Shown here in pieces: positions 34,434 to 47,304 of a DNA stretch of 64,000 nt. This stretch comes from Paraphoma chrysanthemicola (lineage: Eukaryota > Ascomycota > Dothideomycetes > Pleosporales > Phaeosphaeriaceae): positions 1,612,001 through 1,676,000 of the forward strand of contig JAGMWG010000008.1 in assembly GCA_020744225.1 (NCBI GenBank). The letters are read 5' to 3'. Under the pieces are notes generated by a model. That model ran no database searches. It saw nothing but the letters and a program-made list of their open reading frames with translations, and was not told the origin of the DNA. The first letter of the stretch is position 1, and every line of letters begins with the position of its first letter. Both the position numbers and the translations under genes were made by a program.

Positions 34434-34796
34434 AGCGGCGTAGTTATCTGCATTGAACTAATGTCTGAGACTACGTAGCACGAAGGGAACGACGCGATGG
34501 ATGGATTAGTATGAGAATAGAGTGTCCTTTGTCAAACTGCATGTGTCGAACGTCTGACATTGGCGCCTTACCCGAAATGGTTTGGGGCGGGGAAGTCGCC
34601 GCCGACTCTCCGCCTTCGGCATCAATAAATTATGGACAAGACTCATCATCCGAACTCCAATTCTTCCGCGATTTTTGACGGCTGACAAGTGACTCACCGT
34701 TGTGTTGACATATAACTGAAAGTACCGTCAATTTTCTCTGGCAATTGAGCCATCACTTCTCTCTCTCCAAAAACTACCCCACCAATTGAACGCATC
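34434..34796. promoter_or_regulatory. Promoter region of tryptophan synthase gene
   Basis: 363 bp with the leader of the trp gene. A possible TGAnTCA-like general-control site (TGACTCA) occurs at 34690-34696, about 100 bp before the ATG. This is the classic Gcn4/CpcA site, fitting amino-acid starvation control. Confidence 0.5.
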
Positions 34797-37248
34797 ATGG
34801 ACGGCATCAAGAAGACATTTGCGCAATGCAAAAAGGAGGGCAGAGTACGTTGCAGCGTAACATTGAAAAGCGAACAAGTGCTTACAGCGATGATAGTCCG
34901 CCCTCATCACTTATGTGACGGCAGGATATCCTACGGCGCAAGAGACGCCCGACATCATGCTCGGCATGGAAGCTGGTGGCGCTGGTACGTTGAACGAGCA
35001 ATTGATGCTCCGCTGCTGGTGCAAGCCGTCAACTAACGCACACAGACATCATTGAACTCGGCATGCCCTTCACCGACCCCATCGCTGACGGCCCCACGAT
35101 TCAGACTGCGAACACTGTACGTTGAGTCATTCGCCACATGATCCGATCGCTCGAACCGAATCTGACAATGTACCGTATTAGCAAGCTCTCAAGAACGGGG
35201 TCAACACGGAGGATGTTCTCCAGATGATCCGCGATGCCAGGAAGCGCGGTCTCAAAGCACCCGTCCTGCTCATGGGCTACTACAACCCACTGCTGAGCTA
35301 CGGCGAGGAGCGCATGCTTCAGGATGCAAAGGAGGCAGGCGCCAATGGCTTCATTATGGTCGATTTGCCACCCGAGGAGGCCCTGCGCTTCAGGAACTTC
35401 TGCCGCAGCTACGGGTTGGCCTCATGTTGCTTCGAATGGAGACTGAATGCTAACAATCTTGAACAGTCTCTCCTACGTCCCTTTGATTGCACCCGCTACC
35501 TCCGAACACCGCATGCGCGTCCTCTGCAAGATTGCCGACTCGTTCATCTACGTCGTTTCGCGTATGGGCGTAACCGGCGCTTCTGGAACACTGAACGCCG
35601 CGCTTCCTCAGCTGCTCGAACGCGTCCACAAGTACTCTGGAAACATCCCAGCTGCGGTTGGCTTTGGTGTCAGCACAAGAGATCACTTCTTGAGCGTCGG
35701 CAAGATCGCTGAGGGTGTGGTTATTGGCAGCCAGATCATCAACACGTTGGCTGGCGCAGAACCCGGCAAGGGAGCCAAGGCTGTGGAAGAATACTGCGAC
35801 AAGATTTGCGGCAAGAGCAGCCGCGCAACCACTCGCGAAGTCGGCATCGTAGAGACCCTGGCAGGAGCCAAGGAGCCCACAGGTGTTCACGTGGACAAGA
35901 TCATCAGGGATTCGGACACGCCAGACGGCCCTGGACTCGCTGACCAGCTCGAGGCGCTCAACACCGAGGGCGGTGATTTCGAGGAGGACCACGCTCACCC
36001 GCCTCGATTCGGCGAATTCGGTGGCCAGTATGTTCCGGAGTCCCTCATGGATTGTCTCTCGGAGCTCGAAAAGGGCTTTAGCCATGCCATTGATGATCCT
36101 AAGTTCTGGGAAGAGTATCGATCGTACTACGATTGGATGGGACGCCCAGGACATCTGCATCTTGCCGAACGTCTTACTGAACATGCTGGTGGCGCGAACA
36201 TCTGGTTGAAGCGAGAAGATCTCAATCACACGGGAAGTCACAAGATCAACAACGCTTTGGGCCAGATCTTGGTTGCTCGCAGATTAGGGAAGACTGAAAT
36301 CATTGCCGAGACGGGAGCTGGCCAGCATGGTGTCGCGACCGCAACAGTATGCGCGAAGTTCAACATGAAGTGCACCATCTACATGGGCGCCGAGGATGTC
36401 AGGCGTCAAGCGCTGAATGTCTTTCGCATCAAGTTGCTTGGTGCCTCCGTCGTGGCCGTCGAAGCCGGTGCGCAGACTCTCCGTGACGCTGTCAACGAAG
36501 CTCTTCGTGCCTGGGTCGTCAAGCTCGACACTACGCACTACATTATTGGATCCGCCATTGGCCCACATCCCTTCCCGACGATCGTCCGGACATTCCAGTC
36601 GATTATTGGCAACGAGACCAAGCAGCAGATGCAGGAGAAGCGAGGAAAGCTGCCGGACGCAGTGGTCGCTTGTGTCGGCGGTGGCAGCAATGCCGTGGGC
36701 ATGTTCTACCCCTTTTCCAAGGATCCATCTGTAAAGCTCCTCGGCGTCGAAGCTGGCGGCGACGGCATCGATACGGAACGTCACAGTGCGACTCTTTCCG
36801 CCGGCACCAAGGGTGTGCTGCACGGCGTGCGCACCTATGTTCTCCAGAACAAGCACGGTCAGATTAACGAGACGCATTCCGTGTCTGCTGGTCTCGACTA
36901 CCCCGGTGTAGGCCCCGAGCTTTCCAGCTGGAAAGACAATGATCGTGCAAAGTTCATCGCTTGCACCGACGCTGACGCCTTCATCGGCTTCCGTCTGCTG
37001 TCGCAGCTGGAAGGAATCATCCCTGCGCTTGAGACATCCCATGCCGTATTCGGTGCGATTGAATTGGCCAAGACCATGTCCAAGGACCAGGACATTGTTA
37101 TCTGTGTCTCTGGCAGAGGTGACAAGGACGTTCAAAGCGTTGCCGAGGAGTTGCCCAAGCTTGGACCCAAGATTGGCTGGGACTTGAGGTGTAAGTGAAG
37201 TCCTGCCTTATTCCGCCGTACTTGTTGCTAACGTCATGGGCAGTTTAA
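34797..37248 (+). CDS. TRP5: Tryptophan synthase, fused alpha-beta
   Basis: Six exons: join(34797..34844,34897..34984,35046..35116,35182..35414,35467..37190,37244..37248), 722 aa, all phases consistent. The alpha part (~1-260) has MDGIKKTFAQCKKEGR, DIIELGMPFTDPIADGPTIQ with catalytic Glu and Asp, and PLIAPATSEHRM. The beta part begins near HPPRFGEFGGQYVPESLMDC, binds pyridoxal phosphate through the lysine in HTGSHKINNALGQ, and has GGGSNAVGMFYPF. The last exon is only five bases and converts a read-through end (RCK) to the conserved GWDLRF. It makes tryptophan from indole-3-glycerol phosphate and serine in the cytosol. One donor (GTTGGC, 35415) is unusual. Confidence 0.97.
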
Positions 37249-38277
37249 ACATCATCAATCCTGTTGATTGAGGAGCGCACGCAGTCATCAAGCGCCATCT
37301 AGGTCTTTTAGGACAATGCCAATCATCCATGGCCCTCACACACTACTTCTTCTTGATATGTGACGTGTCTCCTCGCTGTAATTATGTCGTGTCCACCCCA
37401 CAAGCAGTACCCTTTCACTCTTCTACCATGCTACTTGCTATGCTTGGCTTGGTGCATATCCTCTGGCGGGATATCGAGTATAGGAAGCAAATGATCTCAG
37501 AGACATGTGTTGGCGTGGGACATGCATAGCTCAAGAAACATAGATATACAAGACGTCAAACTCTGAGGAGGCCGTTGGACAAGCATAGATTGACCATTGA
37601 CTAATTCACACGTTCTGGCGCCTGATTGGTAGATTTGAACGCGGCACGACTAGCTGCGATCTTGAGGTCGCTAAGGCGTTCCGTGCATGGTTGGCCGGGG
37701 TAGGCTGCGTAATGTCCGATATGCTTCACGACGGCGTTGAAGCTGAGTGCAAGGCTGTAGTCTACAGAGCGGCTCGTTTTCTCATCATGACGACCCGCGT
37801 GACATGTGAGACATGCTTTATGGTTGCAAGGGCGATAACGCGTGGTGGTGGTCGACGGCGTCGCAACGCACAGCCAATGAATCAGGCCCGTGGGGTGGTG
37901 CTTGGCTTCGTCACGGCACCTCACGAAGTTCGCTCGGGCGTGCAGTGGAAGCGGCAGCACCACACGCACCAATCCCCACGCGCTAGAATTCTCGCAGGCT
38001 GCCCTCCGAATGCCGCACACCCACCTGACCCGAAGCCATTGTCCGACCTAGCCTGCCGCCCATTGCGCCTTCCGTGTCAACTGCGCTCCTTCCTCCCACA
38101 ATCTCCACCACCTCCAACCTGGACGCCCTCGGCCGCCAGCGCGATATTGTTACCAGCGACGCCGTTGAGCTCCAAGAGCTACACCCGCGCACACATCCAG
38201 CAACAGAGGGCGCACGGGAAAGCAAGCGGGACCGCAAGCGACGGGAGAAGCTCGAGCAGCTTCGCGAGGCCGACGAG
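37249..38277. other. Intergenic, 1.0 kb
   Basis: No supported gene. The last 200 bases are in frame with the SPX gene but lack an ATG, and are probably leader. Confidence 0.4.
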
Positions 38278-41054
38278 ATGAAGTTCTCCCACAGCCTGCA
38301 GTTTAATGCCGTGCCGGACTGGAGCAACCACTACATCGCATACAGCAACCTCAAAAAGCAGTATGTCTAAAAACTGATATTGGCCACGCGAGCAACGATC
38401 ACATGCTGACAACCATCACCACGCAGAATATACAGTCTTGAGACGCAAATAAACCAAAAGCACGAGCACACCGACCCCGAATCGTCGCCTTTGCTGAACG
38501 GAGACGCCGAAGACCCCGACAAGTTCTTCACAAACAATCTCGATGCGGAACTGGAAAAAGTCACCTCGTTCTACCAGCTCAAGGAAAATGAGATATACGA
38601 TGAACTCAACGCCATGCTCAAGGATGAGGATGCGTACGACGAAGAGACGGACGGCTTCGAGCAAGGGCAGCTGAATGTGCCGCCAGAGCAGCGGGTGCGC
38701 AAAGCCAGCATTTTCAGGCAAATAGGCTTCACACGGCCAAGAGCCATGAGTGGAGTAAGCGGCCAATCGACAGTGGACGACATTCACGAGGATGACGAAG
38801 ACTCGGACGAGGAGGCAAACGAGACCTCACGCTTGCGGAAAAAGAGCCCCGACGGTCGCATACGACGCCAACGCACGCACGACGAGAACATGGGAGCCTC
38901 AACAGACTATTCGGCATCGCGGCGGAGAACAAGCGTGGCATTCGAGGACTACAACGACATGGCCTTTTCGGCCCTGTACGACGAGGGCGTATCGTTGAAG
39001 AAGCGGGCTGTCAGCGTCTACGTCTCGCTGTGCGAGCTCCGGTCTTTCATTCAGTTGAACAAGACGGGCTTCGAAAAAGTCCTCAAAAAGTATGACAAGA
39101 TTCTGGACCGCAAGCTGAAGAGCCACTACCTGAACAAATACGTGTACCCTGCGTATCCGTTCCAACAGAGCACAATGGACAAGTTGACGCAGAATCTCGA
39201 CCGCATCGAGGCCGCATACGCACATCTTTGCACCAAGGGCGACATAGCCGAAGCCAAGCGGGAGCTCAGACTCCACCTCAGAGAGCACGTTGTATGGGAG
39301 CGGAATACAGTCTGGCGAGAGATGATCGGAATTGAGAGAAAAGCTCAAGCTGCGAACATTGGCATAACACAGACGCTGCTCGGGCGAGACACAAGCGGAG
39401 GCAAGATCCGACGGCAGGGTGATGATGTCGAGCCTGAGCTCAAGGAAGTATCGACACCTATCGGGAAGTACCGCTGCCCACAATGGCTGATTAGCCGGAC
39501 ATTTTGGATCCTCGTTGCCTGTATAGCCGTTTTCGTGGTATTACTCGTGGTACCCATCATGGAGAAGCCGGAGCAGCAGAATTGCTTAGCCATGGTCATA
39601 TTCGTCAGTTCGCTGTGGGCCACCGAGGTAATGTTCAGCCGAGCGATTATGGTGTCAACTACTAACATCTTCAGGCGATTCCGCTCTTCGTTACTTCTCT
39701 ACTGGTTCCATTCTTGGCAGTAACCCTGGATGTCGTCCGCAGTGATGACAAGCCTTATCAACGGCTGGACTCAAAACATGCCGCAAGCTACGTCTTTTCC
39801 GCAATGTGGACACCAGTCATCATGTTGTTGCTTGGTGGGTTCACGATTGCGGCCGCGCTGTCAAAGTACAACATTGCGAAGATGATGGCTACGTTCGTTT
39901 TGAGCAAGGCCGGAACGAAACCTAGGACCGTTCTCCTCACCAACATGTTCGTTGCCATGTTTGCCAGTATGTGGATTAGCAATGTCGCAGCGCCAGTGCT
40001 GTGCTTTTCCATTATTCAGGTAAGTGACAGGCTCCCACAACAATATCCCGCAGGCTAATAGCTTGTAGCCCATTCTTCGCAACCTCCCAGCAGACTCGGA
40101 CATGACCAAAGCACTGCTCCTGGGTATCGCTCTATCTTCCAACATCGGTGGCGCTGCATCACCCATCGCTTCTCCACAAAACCTCATCGCGCTGCAGAAC
40201 ATGAATCCCGAACCATCATGGGGTATCTGGTTCTTCGTGGCCCTCCCAGTGTGCATCATATCGATCTTGCTCATCTGGGTACTGTTGCTCGTCACTTTCA
40301 ATCCCAGTCGCGGCATAACTATTGTCCCTATTCGCCCACTGAAGGACAAGTTCACTGGCGTCCAGTGGTTCATTAGCATCGTCACCATCTTGACCATCGC
40401 TTTGTGGTGCGTCAGCCACCAGCTCGAATCCGTCTTCGGAGACATGGGCGTGGTAGCCATCATCCCAATCGTCCTGTTCTTCGGTACCGGCATTCTCACC
40501 AAGGAGGACTTTAACAATTTTCTCTGGACCATCATCATCCTCGCAGCTGGTGGTCTCGCGCTCGGCAAATCCGTCAACTCGTCCGGCCTGCTGCACACAA
40601 TCGCCGAATCAATCACGAGCGGCGTAGAAGGCATGAGCTTATACGGCGTTCTCATCGTATTCGCAGCCCTCATCCTCGTCGTCGCAACATTCATCAGCCA
40701 CACCGTCGCCGCGCTGATCGTGCTCCCACTCGTCCAGCAAGTCGGCCAACAAATGGCAGAGCCACACCCGAACCTCCTGGTCATGGGCGCAGTCCTCATG
40801 GCCAGCGGAGCTATGGGTCTACCGACAAGTGGCTTCCCCAATATGAGTAAGTTTTGCGCACTCCCCCCTTACACAATTTTCACGAGTTGTGGCTGATTTT
40901 TTCGATAGCGGCTATTATGATGGAAGACCAACGAACAGGCCAACGATACCTCGAAGTCAAGCATTTCCTCACCCGCGGCATTCCTGCTTCGATTATTACA
41001 TTTGCTGTTATTGTTACCGTAGGCTATGGCCTCATGCTTGCTGTCGGGTTTTAG
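38278..41054 (+). CDS. SPX-domain low-affinity phosphate transporter (Pho87/90/91-like)
   Basis: Five exons: join(38278..38360,38427..39627,39675..40019,40069..40846,40909..41054), 850 aa, phases consistent. It starts with the SPX domain (MKFSHSLQFNAVPDWSNHYI, then AYSNLKKQIYSLE), ending with KYDKILDRKLKSHYLNKYV; SPX domains sense inositol pyrophosphates. The C-terminal half is a Na+/sulfate-symporter-type (DASS) permease with about ten or more TM segments, including FGDMGVVAIIPIVLFFGTGI, TFISHTVAALIVLPLVQQVG and MGLPTSGFPNMTAIM. The yeast homologues Pho87/Pho90 sit in the plasma membrane and Pho91 in the vacuole; which one this matches cannot be told by eye. Confidence 0.95.
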
Positions 41055-43015
41055 GCTCGCTCCGTTCGGTTTGGCATAAGCTGGCGTTTTTTGGCTTGTA
41101 TATTTCATCGCACTGACTGGGAGGTGGAGTGGTAGACGTGCATTTGGTTATTTGCATTCGTAGCGCAATTTGGTCTCATACACGAGCCTCGCATCAAATC
41201 TATTGAAGTAACATAGTAGCTCTAGATACTGTCGTCTGCTGTCCTTGCGAGGCTTTGATCGTTTTTCGCTTTCCTTTGGCAAGGATATTTGATTCGTCAG
41301 ACTTAATTATCGTGATGCTCAGGCATTCATTCGCTTGCTTGCTGCATATGACGAATAAACAAGCTGAGGCGCATATGTGGAGAGTTTGATGTAGTAGGTG
41401 CTGTAAAAATGAAAACAGTTAGATCCTAGCATTCTTTGTATTTGAAATATCGCTGGAATCCTTCCTCTGCACAGAGGGTGGCTTAGATATGAAGCAATGA
41501 TCTCCTCGTGTGGGCTTACGCAGTAGGGTCGCAGAATTGCGTTGTATGTACTTAGACAGAATCGAGATGAATATTTGGGTTATCGATGCGGACGAACGAG
41601 TAAGGATGGTTGGTAGAAAAAATTGTAGGATTCTGCTGTACCAGGTCCTGGTGAGTGTATATATCACACTCATGGGTAAACGAGGCAGCATCTGTTGAAT
41701 AGGGACATTAAACCTTACCCTTGAGACGGCCAGGGTTAGATTTGTATAAGAAACGGTCAAGATAAAGACTTGGTAAAACAGTGTCATGAGAGAATTTAGA
41801 GCTATGAATGTAACGTATTATTCCCTCCCTGGAATAAATCATGCAATGAGCTTGGAGAACGTGGTAAGTGAACGCTCCTCGTGGTGGTACTGGGTGCGCT
41901 TCCGTGCCATGGTTATGAGACAACGATACATTTGACGAAAGGTATGATATTTGCGGGGGATTTACATAGATCTATAGGTATTTGCACATTTGCCTGTTTA
42001 GGAAGGTTGGGGCTGCAGGCGTCGAAGATGAAAGAATTTCGTGGGGACTACAATCCTTTTCAAGAGATATAAAAGTAAAGTAAAAGTGCCTTGGATTCCT
42101 CCTGCCTGAGAGCTCTCGTTTTAGCGAGGAATCTGCAGCTGTATACAGAAGGGAGAAGGATTTCCTGGTAAGGAAGGTTGAGGAAGTGAAGGTGAAAGAG
42201 CGCAGTGGAGGCTACGTCTTATCTCTAATCTACGAAAATAAACCCAATTCCCTGATGGTCTTAGCTATGCACTGTCAGTATTGCATTGCAGGAAACTCGC
42301 CACTTTCTATTCCCACATAAGAAATTGTCTATTTGGCAAAGGTGAGGTGAAAGTAGTTAAACTACTCCACAATACCTTCTGACAGCCAGGAAGAACGTTC
42401 TGAAGCACTGGTGATATCTTGGAGGCCATGAAGTCCGGTGCCTGAGTCATGGAGTCCGATAATACTCTCGCTTGATCCGTCCGTTGCTCAAAATAAACCG
42501 ACTCACCGCCCCAGCGACTTCAGCCCTGCAGGACTTCAACCGCGTTGCATGCATCGCCACCGTCGCTTTACCCAAGACAAGCGAAGAGTACCGAGCACCA
42601 CTTTCAGGCGAACATGGCTTGCTGGATTCTCTCACATGATTGGTACAATATTCGTATTTGATTCGACTGGGCGCTTGATCGGCGATGATGTCATATTACA
42701 TGATTACCGGATTGAGAAGTACCGAAGGCCAAGAGTTTGAAACGCGGCTGCGCTTTGCCATACTTGGAGACTAGACTGGTGGAGATGTGATACGGTGGTT
42801 GAGGCTGCGAGGAAGTTGGAGACATTGCGTGATGGCTGGGAGCTGCAGAGAACGTTCGCCGAAGGTGAGATATATATAGTTAGGAGGAACTCCTTGGATG
42901 AGGATATTGCACCTCGTCACCACCCACTACATCAATATATTTCTACAAGTCATCAGCATTCTTTAAGTGTCGCACAACATAAAGCAAGTTCCTTCAACGA
43001 GTACACAATATCACG
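41055..43015. other. 2.0 kb gene-poor stretch, AT-leaning
   Basis: Both strands read; no exon, terminal repeat or transposase motif recognised. The piece at about 41390-42360 is richer in A/T and stop codons than its neighbours and could be a decayed element. A TATA-like run (ATATATATAG) lies at 42870-42879, roughly 140 bp before the next ATG. Confidence 0.4.
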
Positions 43016-43576
43016 ATGGCGGCGAACGACTACTACACCACCCATCCACAATATCCTTCCGGCCAACCACACCAACAACAACACAACTTCCCAGCAGACT
43101 TTCGCGCAACAAACACATCCTACGAGCCCTATCGCCTCTCTGCCTCATCACCTCATCACCCACCGTACCCATTCTCTCTGTCCTCGTCAAATCTCTCAAC
43201 GTCTCCATCAAATCCATCCAATTTATCAACGTCCTCTGACTCCGCTTCCTCCATCACAAATCGCGGCTTCCTCCACCCAACCTCGAACAATGGGCCGGTG
43301 CTCAAAAAGTCAAAGTCTGAACGCGCTATAAAGTTTGTCGAAAAACAAGTCAAAAAGCAAATCGACAAGAAACTCAATGGCCACGGTCACGGTGGCGGAG
43401 GCGCGCATGGGTATGGACAGCAAATTGAAGATTATCTGAATCAAGCAATGCAGCAGGATTCAAGTGGTGCTGCGGGTGCGGGATATGGGTATGGAGATAG
43501 TGCGCAGGGGCATGGGTTTGACTCAGGCGGTTTTGGAGGAAGTGGTGGAGGCGATGCTTCTGGTGGTGGATTTTGA
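43016..43576 (+). CDS. Small low-complexity Gly/Ser/His-rich protein
   Basis: Single exon, 186 aa. The N-terminus is Pro/Gln/Ser/Tyr-rich (MAANDYYTTHPQYPSGQPHQ). A short basic amphipathic helix lies in the middle (SKSERAIKFVEKQVKKQIDK). The C-terminus is Gly/His/Tyr/Gln-rich (GHGHGGGGAHGYGQQ) and ends SGGGF. This layout, disordered ends around one basic helix, is common in unnamed ascomycete proteins. No catalytic motif and no signal peptide. It may bind RNA or membranes, but that is speculation. Confidence 0.7.
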   Translation: MAANDYYTTHPQYPSGQPHQQQHNFPADFRATNTSYEPYRLSASSPHHPPYPFSLSSSNLSTSPSNPSNLSTSSDSASSITNRGFLHPTSNNGPVLKKSKSERAIKFVEKQVKKQIDKKLNGHGHGGGGAHGYGQQIEDYLNQAMQQDSSGAAGAGYGYGDSAQGHGFDSGGFGGSGGGDASGGGF

Positions 43577-44175
43577 GTTGCCGGAGGCGAGTGAGGGAGG
43601 GGTTGAAGGTTAGAATCGCCAATGAATGTCGCATTGTGGTACTATTTGGGGCAAGGATAGACCTGTATGAATATAAGAAACTGAGAGCTTACCAAGACTT
43701 TTCGGTTTAGGTGCTTGGCGTAGTGAATGTGAAAACAATCCATCGGAACCTATCGCAACGTAACTGGTAATACTCCCATCAATGATTGTAAATGTATCTC
43801 CATGCTAAATCGATTCTTTTTTGAAGTTGAAGTTGCATTAGTCGTGCTGTTGTGTGCGCTCGCTCATGAAGAAGGCGAGTATTGTTAGCTAGGATGTGTC
43901 AAATCAAAGGTGGGTGGCGTGGACTATGCTGAACACGTTTCTTATGATATCGTAAGAGGCCAAATTGCGCTTTCGCGGTATGGAGAGCAAATCTAGGGGA
44001 GGCAGTAAGGTTATGCGGGACGCTGAGCGCATGGAGGGGCAACTGCAGCTGTGCGTTGGTGCCTACCCAGCTAGCGAAGCGGGTGCATTTACGCAATCCT
44101 TAGAAGTCCTCCCGGTCAACTATGCATATCTCTCACTGAATACTGACAACAACATTCGCTCTTCATTTGGTGGAA
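43577..44175. other. Intergenic before HET gene
   Basis: No gene seen. Contains the 3' end of the glycine-rich gene and the HET promoter. Confidence 0.4.
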
Positions 44176-46089
44176 ATGACCACTAAGCAGGAACGCGTCA
44201 CTTACCAGTACTCTCCCTTACCCAGCAGAACCGCCTTCCGCTGCCTCACCCTCCAGCCTGGTCTCGATGACGAGCCGCTTGTGGGGAGCCTCCACATTGA
44301 TTCTCTAGACAATCCTGCAGTGGAGTACGAGGCAATAAGCTACGTCTGGGGTAACACTACCAAAGAAGAAACAATTTTGTGCGATGGTGCGTCTCTGGAA
44401 ATTACCACAAACCTACACGAGGCTCTGACCCGCTTCCGGCTTCCTGATGCCCCACGAGCTTTATGGGCCGACTCAATATGCATCAATCAAGACAATTTGG
44501 ACGAGAAGTCGTCCCAGGTGGCGCTTATGGGTACGATATACGGGTTTGCCAACCGTGTCTTAGTATATCTTAGAGGCAATGATGATGGCCATGCTGCGGC
44601 GATACAATCTTTGACACAGCGTGTCGCCAACATAATCAACACACATATCGAAACTCTGGGCACGCCGGTGCATTGGAACTCTTTTCCTCTGACTTGGCCC
44701 ATCGATATACAGCATGTGTCAACTGATTCTCGGTGGCCATCGATATCAAAGTTGATGACTCATCAATGGTTCTCGCGTGCATGGGTGTGTACCTTCTCCA
44801 AACCATGATGTAGAGGGAAATGCTAAGTAGTTTTTGTTTAGGTAGTCCAGGAGGTTACACTAGCGAAGCAAGTTCGGCTCACTTGGGGTCAATACGAGCT
44901 TAGTTGGGAACATTTGATGACAACGATCACGTGGGTCATGCGCAGAGCTGGTGTGTTGTTCGACAATCTTGATCTCGCAATGGGTCATGTGCAATGCTTC
45001 GGCCAGCGTCACGAAGCTACGGGGAGAGCATTTTTCCCTGAAGAAACATTATCCTCGCCATCTTTTCTACACTTCTTGGACCTGACTAGAGTTTTGAATG
45101 TCTCCAATCCTCAAGACAAGATATATGCCTTCCGAGAGATACCTTACTTCGACTCCAAGAGCCGCGAAGCGGTGCAGCCAGATTATAGAGTGGACGCTTT
45201 GGAGGCTTTCAGGCAATTTACCGTGGGACACACTCAACAATGCCGGAGTCCGGAGATCTTGGACTACGTCACGCACGACGAAGATTTTTCTTCCCACGGT
45301 ACTATATCTTGGATTCCACAGTGGCAGCCAATCCGAGAAGTGGGGATGCCCCTGGTTACGGGGATTGCTGGTGGGCCCTGGCCCAGATTGCTTTCGCGAA
45401 CCATATCAATTGGTACACCCAAAGTCATAGATGCAGTCATCTTGAGTGTTGAAGCCGCAGTCATCGATACGGTCGCTTATTCTTCTAGCGTTCTTGAACT
45501 CCAAAGCGAAGATTCGTGGCGTGAGGCAGTAATGCAGGTGGTCACTCAAGCCTGGCAGGCTCTACTGTCGCAAAACCTTCCAATTCCATATAACTCGAAG
45601 CATCTACTAGACGCATTCATCAACGCAGTGACCTTGGGTCTCTACGTGGGCACTCTAGAAGATTGGAATGACAGCGTGGCGGCAATGTCTCACGCACTAC
45701 TCCAGTCGTCTTCGTCGACCACCGAGGTTGCTTCGCCGTGGACGTCCAAAGTCACGAAGGGAAATCCAGAGCTCTTTTTATCACTCACAAGAACCCGACT
45801 CCAGAAGCGCAGGGTCATTTTCACGCATCGCGGATACATTGGCCTTGCGCCAATTATAGCTCAAAAAGGCGACCTCTGCGGAATCATATTTGGCTGTAAG
45901 ACGCCTTGTGTTTTGAGAAGAACGAATCATGCGGGTGAACATACTTATGTTGGGCCCGCATATATACCCGGTCGCTACACCAATATTGGCCTCGATGGTA
46001 TGATGCGCTTCCCCATTTTGGGAGCTGAAGATAGCAAAGACTGGACAGAATGGGACGATGTCGAGGAAGGGTACATTCAACTGCGCTGA
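44176..46089 (+). CDS. HET-domain (heterokaryon incompatibility) protein, complete
   Basis: Two exons, join(44176..44784,44842..46089), intron 57 bp, 618 aa. All HET blocks are present: VEYEAISYVWGNT, then LHEALTRFRLPDAPRALWAD followed by SICINQDN, and HQWFSRAWVVQEVTLAK, whose last block spans the splice junction. The C-terminus has the family tail RRVIFTHRGYIGLAPIIAQK, GDLCGIIFGCKTPCVLRR and HTYVGPAYIPG. It matches the architecture of the truncated HET gene at the left edge. HET proteins trigger cell death on non-self recognition; no fused NACHT, WD40 or prion-like domain is visible, so this is the stand-alone class. Confidence 0.95.
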
Positions 46090-46253
46090 GAAACAGCACA
46101 ATCAATCACGATCAGAATGCAGGCCCGACTATAAAGGCACACTACCAACGCCATCGAACTACACTCTTCCTGGGCTAACACAGGAGCCTTTCTATGCATG
46201 CCATTCGATTCCTCCACTGCATGCCATAATTGCCTCACAGTTGTCACCAAGGT

Positions 46254-46697
46254 TCAGAATCCGCCCCGCCGCGTCTGAGCGCTCTCATCATGCCGGTCTT
46301 GTAAATGTTGTATTGCCTCCTCGCGACTTCGACGCCAGCCACTGATCCTTCTCGCTCGATTCCAAGTACATTGCTCGCTTATGACCGAATGGCAAGCTGA
46401 AGGAGCTGTTAGGAAAATGTGGTTACTCGAGGAGTGGGACTCTTGCATACATTTAATAAGTCGATGCAGGCACTTGCGCAGCCTTGGCCAGGCATCGCTA
46501 AAGATGAAGGCGACGACTGTTACACAGACTCCGCCGACTGCTACGATGCCTACTACCAATGTGATTATCCTTTCGAAGGACCAGCCGTTCGCATTGCTCG
46601 TGGAATCTCTTGTTACTGCCCGGTGATAAGGAATAGCAAATGCATGACAGAAGAGCATGTTCAATGCGAAGATTGACGAGAAAGCGTGGATGGCCAT
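46254..46697 (-). CDS. Small signal-peptide/single-TM protein with AWPRLR motif (copy A)
   Basis: Signal peptide (MAIHAFSSIFALNMLFCHAF, then A), a short outside part, one TM segment (IITLVVGIVAVGGVCVTVVA) at about 44-66, then DAWPRLRKCLHRLIK at 68-82. A 54 bp intron (46397..46450; GTATGC, CTAAC branch, CAG) splits a codon after its first base, eight residues past AWPRLR. Splicing gives 129 aa, complement(join(46254..46396,46451..46697)); reading through gives 147 aa because the intron is a multiple of three. The cytoplasmic tail is basic. The same order and intron position recur in the gene at 47856-48347. Function unknown. Confidence 0.65.
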   Translation of the reverse strand: MAIHAFSSIFALNMLFCHAFAIPYHRAVTRDSTSNANGWSFERIITLVVGIVAVGGVCVTVVAFIFSDAWPRLRKCLHRLIKCMQESHSSSNHIFLTAPSACHSVISEQCTWNRARRISGWRRSREEAIQHLQDRHDESAQTRRGGF

Positions 46698-47304
46698 GTG
46701 GGTGGTGGCACGTGACTAGGCTGAGGTAATGCAAACTCGCGCTGGACAGTTTGGTAGCGATCGTTGGCGAGGACTAAAAGCACGCATCTTGGACGAAATG
46801 CGCACGGTGCACATGCTGCGCATGCTTGCTCCTTGCCCAGTCCTCGTTGACCACTCTGCATTGCTCTCTCGAGTAGCCATCAGGCTGACCAATCAGCTTT
46901 CTTATTGCCAAATTCTGTCAATTTTTACCTTGGCACTTTGACTAACCCAACTGAGTAACTGCGTATCACAACGAATCGATTGCCGGACCTCTTTAAGTCA
47001 CAACACGTGACTCGGTGTTGACCCGGGTGTTTAAAAGCTTTGTTTCTGGAAAAAAAAATGCGCGACTCTATTGTTGCATTCATCTCCGTGTCAAGCGAGA
47101 GCGATCCTGTAGAGATAGTCAAGATCTTATTTTCAGCCAATCAAAGTCCTATCCTGCATCTCTTGGCCGGTTTTCTGCTCAGTTTGTCACTGCTTGCAAC
47201 ATACTTCATTCCCATTCTACCAGTCGTACACTCTAGTCTAAGTCACGATGCCCTGATCCTTGGCCGACCCGCTTTCGAATCTTCTTCAAGACTGCCAAAT
47301 AAGA
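46698..47304. promoter_or_regulatory. Divergent promoter, TM copy A / GNAT
   Basis: 607 bp between opposite starts, holding both promoters. No gene seen. Confidence 0.4.

Noticed and set aside
35450..37135. Long minus-strand frames over tryptophan synthase
   Set aside because: Opposite-strand shadows of a conserved enzyme; no domain seen.
37691..38281. Plus-strand frame of 196 codons upstream of the SPX gene
   Set aside because: Pro/Ser/Arg-biased with no motif, and it overlaps the SPX start out of frame; likely chance in GC-rich leader.
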